Assembly: GCF_029478665.1 (NCBI RefSeq)
Contig: NZ_JARPQB010000037.1
Span: 1 to 59,275, forward strand
Source: Pseudomonas entomophila
Lineage (GTDB): Bacteria; Pseudomonadota; Gammaproteobacteria; Pseudomonadales; Pseudomonadaceae
Reading direction: 5' to 3'
DNA: 59,275 nucleotides
Part shown: positions 49,960-58,950 of the stretch, piece after piece
Layout: every line of letters begins with the position of its first letter
Position numbering within the stretch: position 1 is the first letter of the stretch
Translations under genes and position numbers: made by a program
Notes under the pieces: generated by a model
The model's input: only the letters and a program-made list of their open reading frames with translations
Databases searched by the model: none
What the model was told of the DNA's origin: nothing

Positions 49960-52116
49960 TCATATGAGGTCGAGCGGGTCGTCGAGGCTGGCGAACAGCT
50001 CGTCGAACGTCACCACGTTGATCTCCTGTTCCTTGGGCGCCATGGCCAGCGGTGCAGCCTGGGTGCTGGCGGCGTGGGCCTGCCAGCGCTCCAGGGCCTC
50101 GACCAGTTGCGGCTGGCCGGCGAGGCTGCCGTAGACGTCGGCCTCGCTGACCGGGGCGCGACGCAAGCTGGCCAGTCGCTCGCGGGTAGCCTGCAGGCGT
50201 TCCAGTTCTTTTTCGATGGCAGTCAGGCTGGGCTCGCGGGAGCGCGGGTAGTAGTCGCCTCGGCTCAATCGAGAACGACGCTCGCGCAACTGCTGGCTGA
50301 TCGACGCCAGCGCCGCCTCCACCGCCTCCAGTTCCCGTACAGTTACCGCTGGCGTGCGGCTCGCCAGTGCCTGCTGGTGACGGCGCAGCATGGCCCAGCA
50401 GGCCGGGATGTAGCTGGACACCATGGAATGATCCGCCAGGCTGACAGACCTGTGCTGCGGCAGGCCTTCGACCTTTTCCAGGTAGTAATTGCAGGCGGGC
50501 TGGGCGGTGATGGTGGTGCAGCCCGGGCGCCAGAGAATGGCCGAGGATTCCTGGTTGCTGAGCTGGATCGGCATGAAATGCTGCAGCTCGCCATGGTGCC
50601 CGTAGGGCTCGCCGTCCTGGTTGACCAGGCCCGTTCGCATGACCATGGCGCCAAGCGGGAAGTTGATACTCGCCAGGACGGCGCCTGTGGCGATCACCTC
50701 GTAACGGGTGTTCATCCACGGCAGTGGCAGGTTGGGGACCATGTCGTCATTGTTGACGATGCGGTGGTGTAGCAGGTCGGCGGCGCTGGCGAGGAACGTG
50801 CTGTCGCCGACTCGGGGGGCGCCGTAGGTGTAGAGCTGCAGTGGGCCAATGTGACCGCCGGCGCGCAGCATTTGGGCCAGCAGTAATGCTATCGCGCCAC
50901 CGAGGCTGTGGCCGCAGATGATGAGTTGTTGGGACTGGTAAAACTTGTCCATGTAAACTTCCACGAACTGCAAAGCACGCTTTGCGGCGAGGTAGAAACC
51001 ACGATGAACCTTGCCATGCCCCTCTTCGAACGGAACCTGTAATGCGTCCACGTCACGCAGTAGATCCGGGATCTTTTCGCTGGTGCCACGGATAGCGATG
51101 ATCATCACATCGGCATTGTGGGTCATGAATGCCTGAGTATCGGTAGTGTCCGAATGTTCTCTATCATCCAAAAAATGGATTCTGGCAGGATTCTTCTGGT
51201 CTTCACCTAGCGCTGGGTTGTTCTCCTCATACAGATCAGGATCGAATGGCACAATTTCCCATCGCTGGGAATAAGGGACATCCTCGTAGAATGGGAAGTA
51301 CTCTGTCTGTTGTTTCGTGTCTACGCGCCAGATCTCCTGCCCTTTGGCCAGAGCGTCGCCAAACCAATTTCCGACGGTGGGGACATGGGGGAAACTGACC
51401 GATTTGGCTTTAACGGGGTGACCCGGAGGTTCCTGCCCGAACGGGGTGTAACTGAGCGTGGCCATCAATGCCAACTGATAGAGGTTCAGCGCGCAGAAAT
51501 CAGGGTCCATTGACAGGACGGGCCGCAGTGCTCGCAGCGGGCGGACTTCCAATACCGTGTGCTTGCCGAACATGAGCCCGACACCCCATTCGCAATGCTT
51601 GCCCATAATTCGCCGAAGTCCCTTGTCAGGTGGGGAGGACCTCGCTGACAGCGGGGGAAGGTGACAACCAAATCGAACAAGGTCCCGAACCTCTACTTGA
51701 CGAAAGTCATCAGCATTAAGCCTTGCAGGATTGGATGATGTTCGAGTTCCATCATGGTTCGAGAAACGAGTCTGCTCAGCACGGACCTGAAGATCGGTTA
51801 TCTTCAGCGGATAATGTTTTCGAGCCTGCAAAAAAGTGTAATCGTCATGACCTCCTGCATAGCTTGCTACAAACCTCAGAGATATCGGCCCAGTATAATG
51901 ATTTGAAACCTCACCTTGTCCCTCTCTATCCAACGCCCCTTTGTAAATAACCCCCTCCATATCCTCAACCTCATAGAAAGCTCCAGCATACGGGGCTCCA
52001 CTACCATGTTCATCAACCAACTGAAAGCTCGTTGAGCAGCCACGCACCGGGCAAGTCAGCATCAGGTTATTCAATGGATGATTTAACTCTTTTATTAGAT
52101 CAGCGCTATTTTTCAT
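49960..52116 (-). CDS. T6SS class 3 lipase effector (718 aa)
   Basis: A class 3 lipase/phospholipase probably delivered by type VI secretion. The N-terminal region (about 1-150, starting LIKELNHPLNNLMLTCPVRGCSTSFQLVDE) is shared with the effector at 53949. The lipase core has VMIIAIRGTSE, nucleophile Ser404 in ICGHSLGGA, Asp457/458 in IVNNDDMVP and a His in YGHHGELQHF (about 507). A long coiled-coil-like tail (about 580-690) follows, and the protein ends in DPLDLI. It comes 3 bp after a lipoprotein gene, in the order VgrG tail, DUF4123, lipoprotein, lipase. It acts on target membrane lipids; Tle-type by analogy only. Confidence 0.82.
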   Translation of the reverse strand: MKNSADLIKELNHPLNNLMLTCPVRGCSTSFQLVDEHGSGAPYAGAFYEVEDMEGVIYKGALDREGQGEVSNHYTGPISLRFVASYAGGHDDYTFLQARKHYPLKITDLQVRAEQTRFSNHDGTRTSSNPARLNADDFRQVEVRDLVRFGCHLPPLSARSSPPDKGLRRIMGKHCEWGVGLMFGKHTVLEVRPLRALRPVLSMDPDFCALNLYQLALMATLSYTPFGQEPPGHPVKAKSVSFPHVPTVGNWFGDALAKGQEIWRVDTKQQTEYFPFYEDVPYSQRWEIVPFDPDLYEENNPALGEDQKNPARIHFLDDREHSDTTDTQAFMTHNADVMIIAIRGTSEKIPDLLRDVDALQVPFEEGHGKVHRGFYLAAKRALQFVEVYMDKFYQSQQLIICGHSLGGAIALLLAQMLRAGGHIGPLQLYTYGAPRVGDSTFLASAADLLHHRIVNNDDMVPNLPLPWMNTRYEVIATGAVLASINFPLGAMVMRTGLVNQDGEPYGHHGELQHFMPIQLSNQESSAILWRPGCTTITAQPACNYYLEKVEGLPQHRSVSLADHSMVSSYIPACWAMLRRHQQALASRTPAVTVRELEAVEAALASISQQLRERRSRLSRGDYYPRSREPSLTAIEKELERLQATRERLASLRRAPVSEADVYGSLAGQPQLVEALERWQAHAASTQAAPLAMAPKEQEINVVTFDELFASLDDPLDLI

Positions 52117-52119
52117 GAG

Positions 52120-52893
52120 CTACTCATTACAGCCAGGATAAATTTGACAAATACGTCCATCAGGCATTTTGAAATCGACAAAATCTTTATAATTACCCCG
52201 ACAAAAGCCGTACAGGTCATCGAGGCCTTTCCCCATGCAACGCTTCCAGCCATTTGAGAACTCAACCCAAGTATCGTCTATTGATGGTTCCTCTCTGCCT
52301 TCGAGACGAATATTCATCCTGATTGTCTTTCCCGGCAATTGATCTATCATGTAGGCCCCAAAAGGATTTCCGACAAATTTTTCTCCGCGCTCGTTATCTT
52401 TTTTACAATTCAGTATTTTTCTGATACGTCGATCCGGCCCTAATGTCCTAAACCACCACTGGCACTTTCCATAAAACGTATCGCCATCACTGGCATTCAT
52501 AACACGTCTATATTTATCATCCAGCTCCGTATATATACCTACATTAGCATCGGCTTCCGTCACTTGATTAAAGACTTCCCCATAGACCCCAAAAATCCTG
52601 ATCTTTATATGACTAACAACCATCCGACATCCTTTGATTACCTTGTAGATCTCTATAATCGATACAGGACTGTACTCTTTACGCCAATCCGAATTAAAAG
52701 TTGGCATCGTTCTCTTCCAGTCAATCACTGAGCACTCCGTTCCTGGCTCTGGCTCATAATACGCAGCCGCTGAGTACGCAAAGTCCGGCGGCAGCTCCCC
52801 CACCAACTTGAAGGTATTCGGCTGCTCTTCCGCACACCCCACCAACGAGGCCAGGATCAACGTCACCAGGCACTTCACCAACATCCCATTCAT
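52120..52893 (-). CDS. probable T6SS immunity lipoprotein, diverged copy
   Basis: A 257-residue lipoprotein: signal and lipobox LILASLVGC, then EEQPNTFKLVGELPPDFAYSAAAYYEPEPGTEC. It is a clear but diverged paralogue of the two lipoproteins at 56150 and 57342 (same block order, conserved Cys, ending KMPDGRICQIYPGCNE). Export to the periplasm is where protection from a phospholipase effector is needed, and the gene directly precedes the effector at 49960. The role is inferred from position and export. Base use is visibly A/T-richer than housekeeping genes. Confidence 0.72.
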   Translation of the reverse strand: MNGMLVKCLVTLILASLVGCAEEQPNTFKLVGELPPDFAYSAAAYYEPEPGTECSVIDWKRTMPTFNSDWRKEYSPVSIIEIYKVIKGCRMVVSHIKIRIFGVYGEVFNQVTEADANVGIYTELDDKYRRVMNASDGDTFYGKCQWWFRTLGPDRRIRKILNCKKDNERGEKFVGNPFGAYMIDQLPGKTIRMNIRLEGREEPSIDDTWVEFSNGWKRCMGKGLDDLYGFCRGNYKDFVDFKMPDGRICQIYPGCNE

Positions 52894-52909
52894 CCTTCTT
52901 TCTCCCTGT

Positions 52910-53728
52910 TCAAAACACCGTACGAAGTCGCAACCGTTCTAGATGCGCCTGTGGGTTTTCATCAACCAACGGCGCACATTCCCGCGGCACTTCGTACCCC
53001 GGCGAGCGCAGGCTCAACATCAGCAGGAACTCGATCTCCTCCCCTGTATGCCAGCCCCAGACCCGAGCCTGACGCAGTTGGCGTTGCAACCACTCAAGGG
53101 GCACCTGGCTTTGGGCAAGCGTGCAGTAGGTGTCCAGATGCTGGCTGTAGAGGTAGCGATGGGCATTGGCCAGGACGATCCCATTGCCTTCGACTTCGGC
53201 CGGAGTCGGTAACCAGACCGGAACGGGCGGCACGGGGTAGGCACGGGGCGCCGGGTTATCCACCACCCGCCAGGCCGTGGCCTGCCAGTAGCACACGCTG
53301 ATGGCCTGGCCGAGCCAGGCAGCCCTGCGATCCGCGACCGCCATCGCTCGCGCCAGCACACGGTTGTCGTGGAACCGGTACAGCGCCCGCTGCGGCCGCT
53401 GGCCCAGCAGCAGCCGTGCGCGCCAATGCTCGACCCAGTCCGGCAAGGCGCCCGGCGCCAGGCTGGCCAACCACCCCCAGTTGCCTTGCGGCGCCTCGAA
53501 CAAGCCCTGCAGCAAGCGCACCTCGCCCTCACCGATCAGAAAGCAGGCCGGCCCTTGCGCCGCGAGGTGGGCGACGTCGGTCTGCTGGTACAACGCGCAC
53601 CAGCGCTCGGAGCCCAAGCGGGCCATCAGGGCCTGGCGGGCATCGAAACCGGCGTCGAGCATCAGCACGATGTCACGGCCGCAAGCGCGCTCGCGCGCCA
53701 TCCATTGCCACGGGGTTAACTCGCTCAT
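52910..53728 (-). CDS. DUF4123 T6SS effector chaperone/adaptor
   Basis: A 272-residue DUF4123 protein (start MSELTPWQWM). It contains the family blocks WGWLASLAPGALPDWVEHWRARLLL, ALYRFHDNRVLARAM and a C-terminal ARVWGWHTGEEIEFLLMLSLRSPGYE. DUF4123 (Tap/Tec) proteins load a specific effector on VgrG. The start overlaps the stop of the upstream VgrG remnant by 4 bp (ATGA), as in the intact module at 58950. It is a paralogue of that gene and probably serves the effector at 49960. Confidence 0.85.
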   Translation of the reverse strand: MSELTPWQWMARERACGRDIVLMLDAGFDARQALMARLGSERWCALYQQTDVAHLAAQGPACFLIGEGEVRLLQGLFEAPQGNWGWLASLAPGALPDWVEHWRARLLLGQRPQRALYRFHDNRVLARAMAVADRRAAWLGQAISVCYWQATAWRVVDNPAPRAYPVPPVPVWLPTPAEVEGNGIVLANAHRYLYSQHLDTYCTLAQSQVPLEWLQRQLRQARVWGWHTGEEIEFLLMLSLRSPGYEVPRECAPLVDENPQAHLERLRLRTVF

Positions 53729-53910
53729 ACCGCACCTCCCAAAGACGTGTCGCAACAACTGTCACAGACCGGACACAGCGCGCTGTCGAGCGTCTGACTC
53801 GCCGCCCACAACGCCCATTGCACCGGACCCGCCGTCACGGGTAGCGGCAACGCGTCGGTCAGGCCCTGACCGTCGCCCGGCAGCAGGGGCTGCGCCAGGA
53901 CACCTCTCAA
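53725..53910 (-). pseudogene. orphan VgrG C-terminal tail
   Basis: This frame encodes QPLLPGDGQG through ALWAASQTLDSALCPVCDSCC and LGGAV. It aligns with the tail of the VgrG at 58947 (APLPPELAGSQG, LALVAASKQADQDYCPLCEAC, LGGVR). No good start exists (only TTG) and nothing VgrG-like precedes it, so it is the 3' remnant of a lost or recombined vgrG. The ATGA overlap with the DUF4123 gene is retained. Confidence 0.75.
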
Positions 53911-53919
53911 CCTTTCAAG

Positions 53920-53950
53920 GGCCCAAGCGCACGCTTCGGGCCGTTTTTTT
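53920..53950 (+). terminator. plus-strand terminator-like hairpin inside T6SS locus
   Basis: GGCCC (53920-53924) plus AAGC pair with GCTT plus GGGCC (38-42 of the same block), loop GCAC and one bulged C, followed by seven T at 53944-53950. As a Rho-independent terminator it points along the plus strand, opposite to all genes here, and its T-run overlaps the effector stop codon. Confidence 0.5.
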
Positions 53951-56141
53951 ATATCAAGTTCAGGGGGTCCGACGGATCGCTCTCGGCATCGAGCATGGCG
54001 AGGATCTCGTCGAAGGACACTTTGATTATCGGTGGCTCGCTTGAGGGTAGTTCGGCGGGGACCATGGCAAGCTGCTCTTCACGGTTGTTCACGTCATGGG
54101 CGTGCCAGCGGGCGAGTACGGTTTCGAGTTCGGGGTGGTTGGCGAGCGAGCCGTAGACCTGGGCTGCGGTGACAGTGGTGGTGGCTAGCGCAGAGAGTCG
54201 CGTCAGGGTGGCTTCGAGTCGGCGGCGTTCCTCCTGCATGATTTGCAGCCGGTTTTCGTGTTGGCGACGGTGTGGGTCTGCCTGCTTGATCGACGCCTGC
54301 CTGCGCTGGATTTGTTCATCGAATGAAACCAGCATTGCGCGGATCAGCGACAGTTCCCGGCGGGTGACAGGGGGCGTGTTGGCCTGCAGGACCTCCTGAT
54401 GGCGGCGCAACGCGGCCCAGCAGGCGGGGATATAGGCAACCATGAAATGGTCGCCGACCCTGAACAGTTGATCCATGAACGCCATACGTTCGGGCAGGCC
54501 GTACTCGTGCCGCAGCATGCGGTTGCACAGCGCTTGCTCGGTGATGGTGCTGCAGCCGGGCGTCCACAGCACGGCGGATTGACGGCCTGGCGCGAAGGGA
54601 ATACTCATGAAATGGCGCAATTCACCGTGGTGCTCGTAGGACTCGGCCAGTTCGAAACCGAGACTGGTGAGCACCGTCTTCACGCCCAAGGGCGCTTGCA
54701 TATGAGCCTGCGCAACATCCTGACGGACCCGCTCGAAGGGACGGTGCATCCAGCTGGCGGGGACACTGGGGACCGGGTCGTTGTCGTTGACGATGCGGTT
54801 ATGGACCAGATCGGCGGCGCCTTGCATGAAGATGGCGTCGCCGGCGCGGGGGGCGCCGTAGGTGTAGAGCTGGATGTCGATGCCTTCTACTTGGCGGCGA
54901 AGCATTTCTGCCAAGAGCAAGGCAACCGCACCGCCGAGGCTGTGACCGCAGATGACCAATTGTTGACCCGTGTAGAACCTACGCATGTAGTCCCGTGCGA
55001 AAGCGTACGCTTGCGTAGCGGATTCATAGAATCCTCGATGAACTCGACCCGCCCCTTCACGAAATTCAACCTGTAACGCATCCGCATCTCGAAGCGCATC
55101 GGCCATGAATTCGCTGGTACCCCGGACTGCTATCAAGATCTGATCTGATGTGTGAGTAGCGAATGCCTGGGTATCCGTCGCGTTGAACCTGTTTCGATCA
55201 TCAAGAAAATGAATACTGGCTGGGTGCTCTTGAAGGCCTTTCCGGCTCGGATGATTGTAGGGATACAGTTCGGGATCAAAAGGCGCGATTTCCCATCGCT
55301 GCGAGTACGGTACGCCTTCATAGAACGGGTAGAACGACTGCGTTAGTTTCGTATCGACCTTCCAGATCTCCCTGAATGCACTCAGCGACTCGGCAAACCA
55401 ATTGCCAACGCTGGGCTCAAGGGGAAAGCTGACCGTCGATGCCCGGACCGGGTGCCCATCCGGTTCTTGCCCGAACGGCGAATAGCTCAGCGTGGCCATG
55501 AGTGCCAGCTGATACATGTTCAACACACAAAAACCTGGATCCTTCGATAGCACCAATCGCAAGGCGCGCAGGGGGCGGACTTCCAGCACCGTGTGCTGGT
55601 TGGGCCTCAGGCACACACCGTGGGTACCATGTCCACGCATGAGTTTTTTGGCGTGTTTCTCCATAGGAAAATTAGATTTTGTCGGGGGAGGTAGATGGCA
55701 GGCGTACCGGACAAGATCACGAACCTCGACCTGGAAAAAGTGGTCGCACAAGGCTTGAGCAGGGTTGTCCAAGGTTCGGGAGCCATCTTCATGTCTGAAC
55801 CGAGTAGCTTCTGCACGAACCTGTAATTCCGTAATCTTTAAAGGGTAAAATTTTCGTTCGATCAAAGTCGTATAAAACTCATCGACAACGATATAGCTTG
55901 TCAAGAGTGTAATAACCAACCCACCACTATAGTGTGCTGCAACAGCACCCTTCCCTTGAACATCCAGCACCCCTTGATAAGTCACTCCCTCCCGATCAAT
56001 TGCCTCATATCCTAGCCCTGCATATGGCTCGCCTTGTCCAAATTCATCGACTAACTGAAAGCTGGTCCGGCGGTCCTGTATAGGGCAAGAGAAAATTTTC
56101 GGGTTAATGGGTAATGACAATTCGTCCACGATATCTTTCAT
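53949..56141 (-). CDS. T6SS class 3 lipase effector (730 aa)
   Basis: A paralogue of the effector at 49960, with the same layout. A shared N-terminal region (DELSLPINPKIFSCPIQDRR, FQLVDEFGQGEPYAG; Cys19) is followed by the lipase core: ILIAVRGTSE, Ser401 in ICGHSLGGA, Asp455 in RIVNDNDPVP and a His in YEHHGELRHF (about 505). A helical tail follows and the protein ends in DPLNLI. The start is 8 bp after the lipoprotein gene at 56150. A truncated copy of its N-terminus lies at 56981-57334. Predicted periplasm-acting lipase in the recipient cell; secretion is inferred from linkage to VgrG and DUF4123. Confidence 0.82.
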   Translation of the reverse strand: MKDIVDELSLPINPKIFSCPIQDRRTSFQLVDEFGQGEPYAGLGYEAIDREGVTYQGVLDVQGKGAVAAHYSGGLVITLLTSYIVVDEFYTTLIERKFYPLKITELQVRAEATRFRHEDGSRTLDNPAQALCDHFFQVEVRDLVRYACHLPPPTKSNFPMEKHAKKLMRGHGTHGVCLRPNQHTVLEVRPLRALRLVLSKDPGFCVLNMYQLALMATLSYSPFGQEPDGHPVRASTVSFPLEPSVGNWFAESLSAFREIWKVDTKLTQSFYPFYEGVPYSQRWEIAPFDPELYPYNHPSRKGLQEHPASIHFLDDRNRFNATDTQAFATHTSDQILIAVRGTSEFMADALRDADALQVEFREGAGRVHRGFYESATQAYAFARDYMRRFYTGQQLVICGHSLGGAVALLLAEMLRRQVEGIDIQLYTYGAPRAGDAIFMQGAADLVHNRIVNDNDPVPSVPASWMHRPFERVRQDVAQAHMQAPLGVKTVLTSLGFELAESYEHHGELRHFMSIPFAPGRQSAVLWTPGCSTITEQALCNRMLRHEYGLPERMAFMDQLFRVGDHFMVAYIPACWAALRRHQEVLQANTPPVTRRELSLIRAMLVSFDEQIQRRQASIKQADPHRRQHENRLQIMQEERRRLEATLTRLSALATTTVTAAQVYGSLANHPELETVLARWHAHDVNNREEQLAMVPAELPSSEPPIIKVSFDEILAMLDAESDPSDPLNLI

Positions 56142-56149
56142 AACAACTG

Positions 56150-56932
56150 CTACTCCTTACACCCAGGATGAATTGTGCAAATCTCGCCGTTCGGTCCCGT
56201 GAAATGACTGAAATCAGATGTATTACCTCTGCAAAAGGCATAAGGATCTTCAAACCCTTTCCCCATGCATCTTTTCCATCCATTCGGAAACTTGACCCAC
56301 CTCCCGCCTTCGCCCGGCTCCTCCTCTTCAAGTAACCGAATATTCATTTTTATGGTTTTTCCCGGCAACTGATCCAATGTATAGACGGCATACACCACAT
56401 CCAAACCGACCTCTCCACGGCTGGCGTCCTGCCTGCAACTCAACCCCTTTGAGAGCTGGCGTTTTTTACCCATGGTTCTGAATTCCCAATAGCACTCTCC
56501 ATAGAAAGTATCCTCATCGCTTTTTGTGATTTTTCGTTTATTCCTACCTTCATATTGCGAGTAAATACCCAAGCCAGCGCGTGTGTAGCTATCCGTCCTG
56601 TCTACTGGCGTGGCATCAGACCATCGAGCAAATATTTTTATGTCGATTTTATCCAAAACCATCTGGCAACCCTTTATTCGGGTGCGTATGGGTATTTTTA
56701 TCTCTGGCTTATATTCACCCAGCCAAGGGCGGTTAAATTCCGGCATGGTTCGCCTCCAATCTGTCACCGCACAGCTGGTACCAGGCTCAGGCTCATAGAG
56801 CACGCCCGCCCAATAAGAAAAGTTTGGCGGCAACTCCCCAACCAATGTGAAAGTATTCGGTTGCCATTCAGAGCAACTGGTCTGCAGCAATACGGCCGCT
56901 ACAACTACTCCTCGTTTCCTCCAAGACTTCAT
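56150..56932 (-). CDS. probable T6SS immunity lipoprotein, copy B
   Basis: A 260-residue lipoprotein with lipobox LLQTSC; the mature part begins SEWQPNTFTLVGELPPNFSYWAG. Conserved Cys and blocks DTFYGECYWEFRTMGKK and KFPNGWKRCMGKGFEDPYAFCRG are shared with copy A at 57342, to which it is nearly identical at both ends. It directly precedes the full effector gene. A periplasm-facing immunity role against the lipase is the natural reading, not proven. Confidence 0.75.
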   Translation of the reverse strand: MKSWRKRGVVVAAVLLQTSCSEWQPNTFTLVGELPPNFSYWAGVLYEPEPGTSCAVTDWRRTMPEFNRPWLGEYKPEIKIPIRTRIKGCQMVLDKIDIKIFARWSDATPVDRTDSYTRAGLGIYSQYEGRNKRKITKSDEDTFYGECYWEFRTMGKKRQLSKGLSCRQDASRGEVGLDVVYAVYTLDQLPGKTIKMNIRLLEEEEPGEGGRWVKFPNGWKRCMGKGFEDPYAFCRGNTSDFSHFTGPNGEICTIHPGCKE

Positions 56933-56980
56933 TTCACGTTCTCCCTTGCTCTAATGGCGCAATCCGTCGCACTCGCCTAA

Positions 56981-57334
56981 ATCTTCATTTCCAAGTCGAG
57001 TAGCTTCTACAAAACGTGTAACTCAGCGAGCTTAAAATGGTTCGTTTTCGCTAGACCAAAGCCATATACGATCATCAACACCGATTAAACTTCTAGAAAG
57101 TGCAAAAACCAACACACCACTGTAATAATCTGCAACCATGCCCCGCCCTTGAAGATCCAGCAGCCACTGATAAGCCACTCTCCCCCGGTCGATTGCCTTA
57201 AAGCCCAGCCCTGCATATGGCTCGCCTTGTCCAAGCTCATCGACTAGCTGAAAGCTGGTCCAGCAGTCCTGCATCGGACAAACGAAAATTTCCAGGTTAA
57301 TGGGTAATGACAATTCGTCCACGATATCTTCCAT
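56981..57334 (-). pseudogene. truncated effector N-terminus (duplication remnant)
   Basis: Starts MEDIVDELSLPINLEIFVCP and follows the 53949 effector closely to about residue 119, with in-frame stops at about codon 101 (57032-57034) and shortly after. After position 56981 homology to the effector ends. The next bases (to 56933) are instead the last about 39 bp of the DUF4123 gene plus its spacer, exactly as they stand before copy A (58126-58165). It is therefore the scar of a tandem duplication whose breakpoint fuses effector codon about 119 to the DUF4123 3' end. Confidence 0.85.
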
Positions 57335-57341
57335 ACCCCTG

Positions 57342-58124
57342 CTACTCCTTACATCCTGGATGAATTGTGCAAATTTCGCCGTTTGGCCCCGTGAAATGAC
57401 TAAAATCAGATGTATTACCTCTGCAGAATGCATAAGGATCTTCAAACCCTTTACCCATGCATCTTTTCCACCCGTTTGGAAATTTGACCCACCTCCCGCC
57501 CTCGCCAGGTTCCTCCTCTTCAAGCAAACGAACATTCATTTTTATGGTCTTCCCCGGCAATTGATCCAATGTATAAGCGGCATACACTATTCCTAAACCA
57601 ATTTCTCCACGACTGACATCCTGTCGACAGCTCAGCATCTTTCTTAATTGGCGATTTTTTCCCATCGTTCTAAACATCCAATGGCATTCACCATAAAAAG
57701 TATCTTCATCATTTTTTTTGAATTTTCTTTTATTTTTACCTTCATACTCCGAGTAAATATGCATACCTGCACGCGTATAGCTATCCGTCCTATTAACTCG
57801 GGTCGCCTCTGACCACCGTGCAAATATCTTTACCTCGACAGTTTTCAAAACCATCTGACAGCCCTTTATCAGGGTGCGTATTTGTATCTCTATTTCTGGC
57901 TTGTACTCTCCCAGCCAAGGTCGGTTATATTCCGGCATGGTGCGTGTCCAGTCTGTGACGGTGCATGGGGTACCAGGCTCCGGTTCATAGAGCGCGCCCG
58001 CCCAATAAGAAAAATTCGGCGGCAACTCCCCCACCAATGTGAAAGTATTCGGTTGCCATTCAGAACAACTGGTCTGCAGCAATACGGCCGCTACAACAAC
58101 TCCTCGCTTCCTCCAAGACTTCAT
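57342..58124 (-). CDS. probable T6SS immunity lipoprotein, copy A
   Basis: A 260-residue lipoprotein, nearly the same as copy B at start and end (lipobox LLQTSC; end CTIHPGCKE), with more differences in the middle (EATRVNRTDSYTRAGMHIYSEYEGKNKRKFKKNDED). It begins 1 bp after the DUF4123 stop. Its partner effector is truncated to a 118-codon remnant, so it is an orphan immunity gene, which can guard against sisters that still carry that toxin. Confidence 0.75.
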   Translation of the reverse strand: MKSWRKRGVVVAAVLLQTSCSEWQPNTFTLVGELPPNFSYWAGALYEPEPGTPCTVTDWTRTMPEYNRPWLGEYKPEIEIQIRTLIKGCQMVLKTVEVKIFARWSEATRVNRTDSYTRAGMHIYSEYEGKNKRKFKKNDEDTFYGECHWMFRTMGKNRQLRKMLSCRQDVSRGEIGLGIVYAAYTLDQLPGKTIKMNVRLLEEEEPGEGGRWVKFPNGWKRCMGKGFEDPYAFCRGNTSDFSHFTGPNGEICTIHPGCKE

Positions 58125-58125
58125 T

Positions 58126-58950
58126 TCACGTTCTCCCTTGCTCTAATGGCGCAATCCGTCGCATCCGCTGAAAATGTGCCTCGGGCGTTTCCTCCGGCCA
58201 CCGCGCCCAGTCCTCCCCGACCTTGAACCCCGGCGAGCGCAAGCTGCTGAGCAACAGAAACTCCAACTGCGCGGACGTCTCCCAACCCCAGGCCTTGGCC
58301 TGTTCCAGCCGCCGCCCAAGCCAGGCCTCATGGTCCTGTTCGCTCGCCAGTTGCAGATAGCGTGCGTAGTCATGCCGCACCAGGTACCGGTCAGCATTCA
58401 CAAACAGCGTCACCTCGGCGGCAGGTGCCGGCACCCGCAGCCAGGCCGGCTCGGAGGGCACGGGGTAACTGCCGGGGGCCGGGTTATCCACAACCCGCCA
58501 GATATCCGTTTGCCAGTAACAGAGGCTTAGGGTCGGCCCGAGGTAGGCAGGCAGTTCAGCCGGAGCCAGGACATCCAAGGCACGGGCCAGCACGCGGTTA
58601 TCGTGAAAGCGGTACAGCCCGTGCCCGACCATCAGCCGCGCCCGCCAGTGGCTGAGCCAGGCCGCCCAATCGCCGGGCGCCAGGCTCGCCAGCCAACCCC
58701 AATGCGTCTGCGGCGCCGAAAGGTCCAGCTCGGCCAGGCGCAGTTCGGCATCGCCCACCAGGAACACGACCGGCCCGGCACCGGCCAACTGGGCTGCTGG
58801 TGTCTGGTTGTACAACGCGCTCCAACGGTCGCTGCCCAATGTCGCTATCAGCACTTGACGAGTGCGAGCTTCGCCATCCAGCAGCAGGGCAACCTCGCGG
58901 CCCTGGGCACGTTGCGCGGCCATCCACAGCCACGGATCCTGATTGCTCAT
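58126..58950 (-). CDS. DUF4123 T6SS effector chaperone/adaptor
   Basis: A 274-residue DUF4123 protein starting MSNQDPWLWM. Blocks WGWLASLAPGDWAAWLSHWRARLM, GLYRFHDNRVLARAL and AKAWGWETSAQLEFLLLSSLRSPGFK match the paralogue at 52910. ATGA overlap with the vgrG stop shows translational coupling. It would couple the lipase effector encoded downstream to this VgrG. Confidence 0.87.
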   Translation of the reverse strand: MSNQDPWLWMAAQRAQGREVALLLDGEARTRQVLIATLGSDRWSALYNQTPAAQLAGAGPVVFLVGDAELRLAELDLSAPQTHWGWLASLAPGDWAAWLSHWRARLMVGHGLYRFHDNRVLARALDVLAPAELPAYLGPTLSLCYWQTDIWRVVDNPAPGSYPVPSEPAWLRVPAPAAEVTLFVNADRYLVRHDYARYLQLASEQDHEAWLGRRLEQAKAWGWETSAQLEFLLLSSLRSPGFKVGEDWARWPEETPEAHFQRMRRIAPLEQGRT

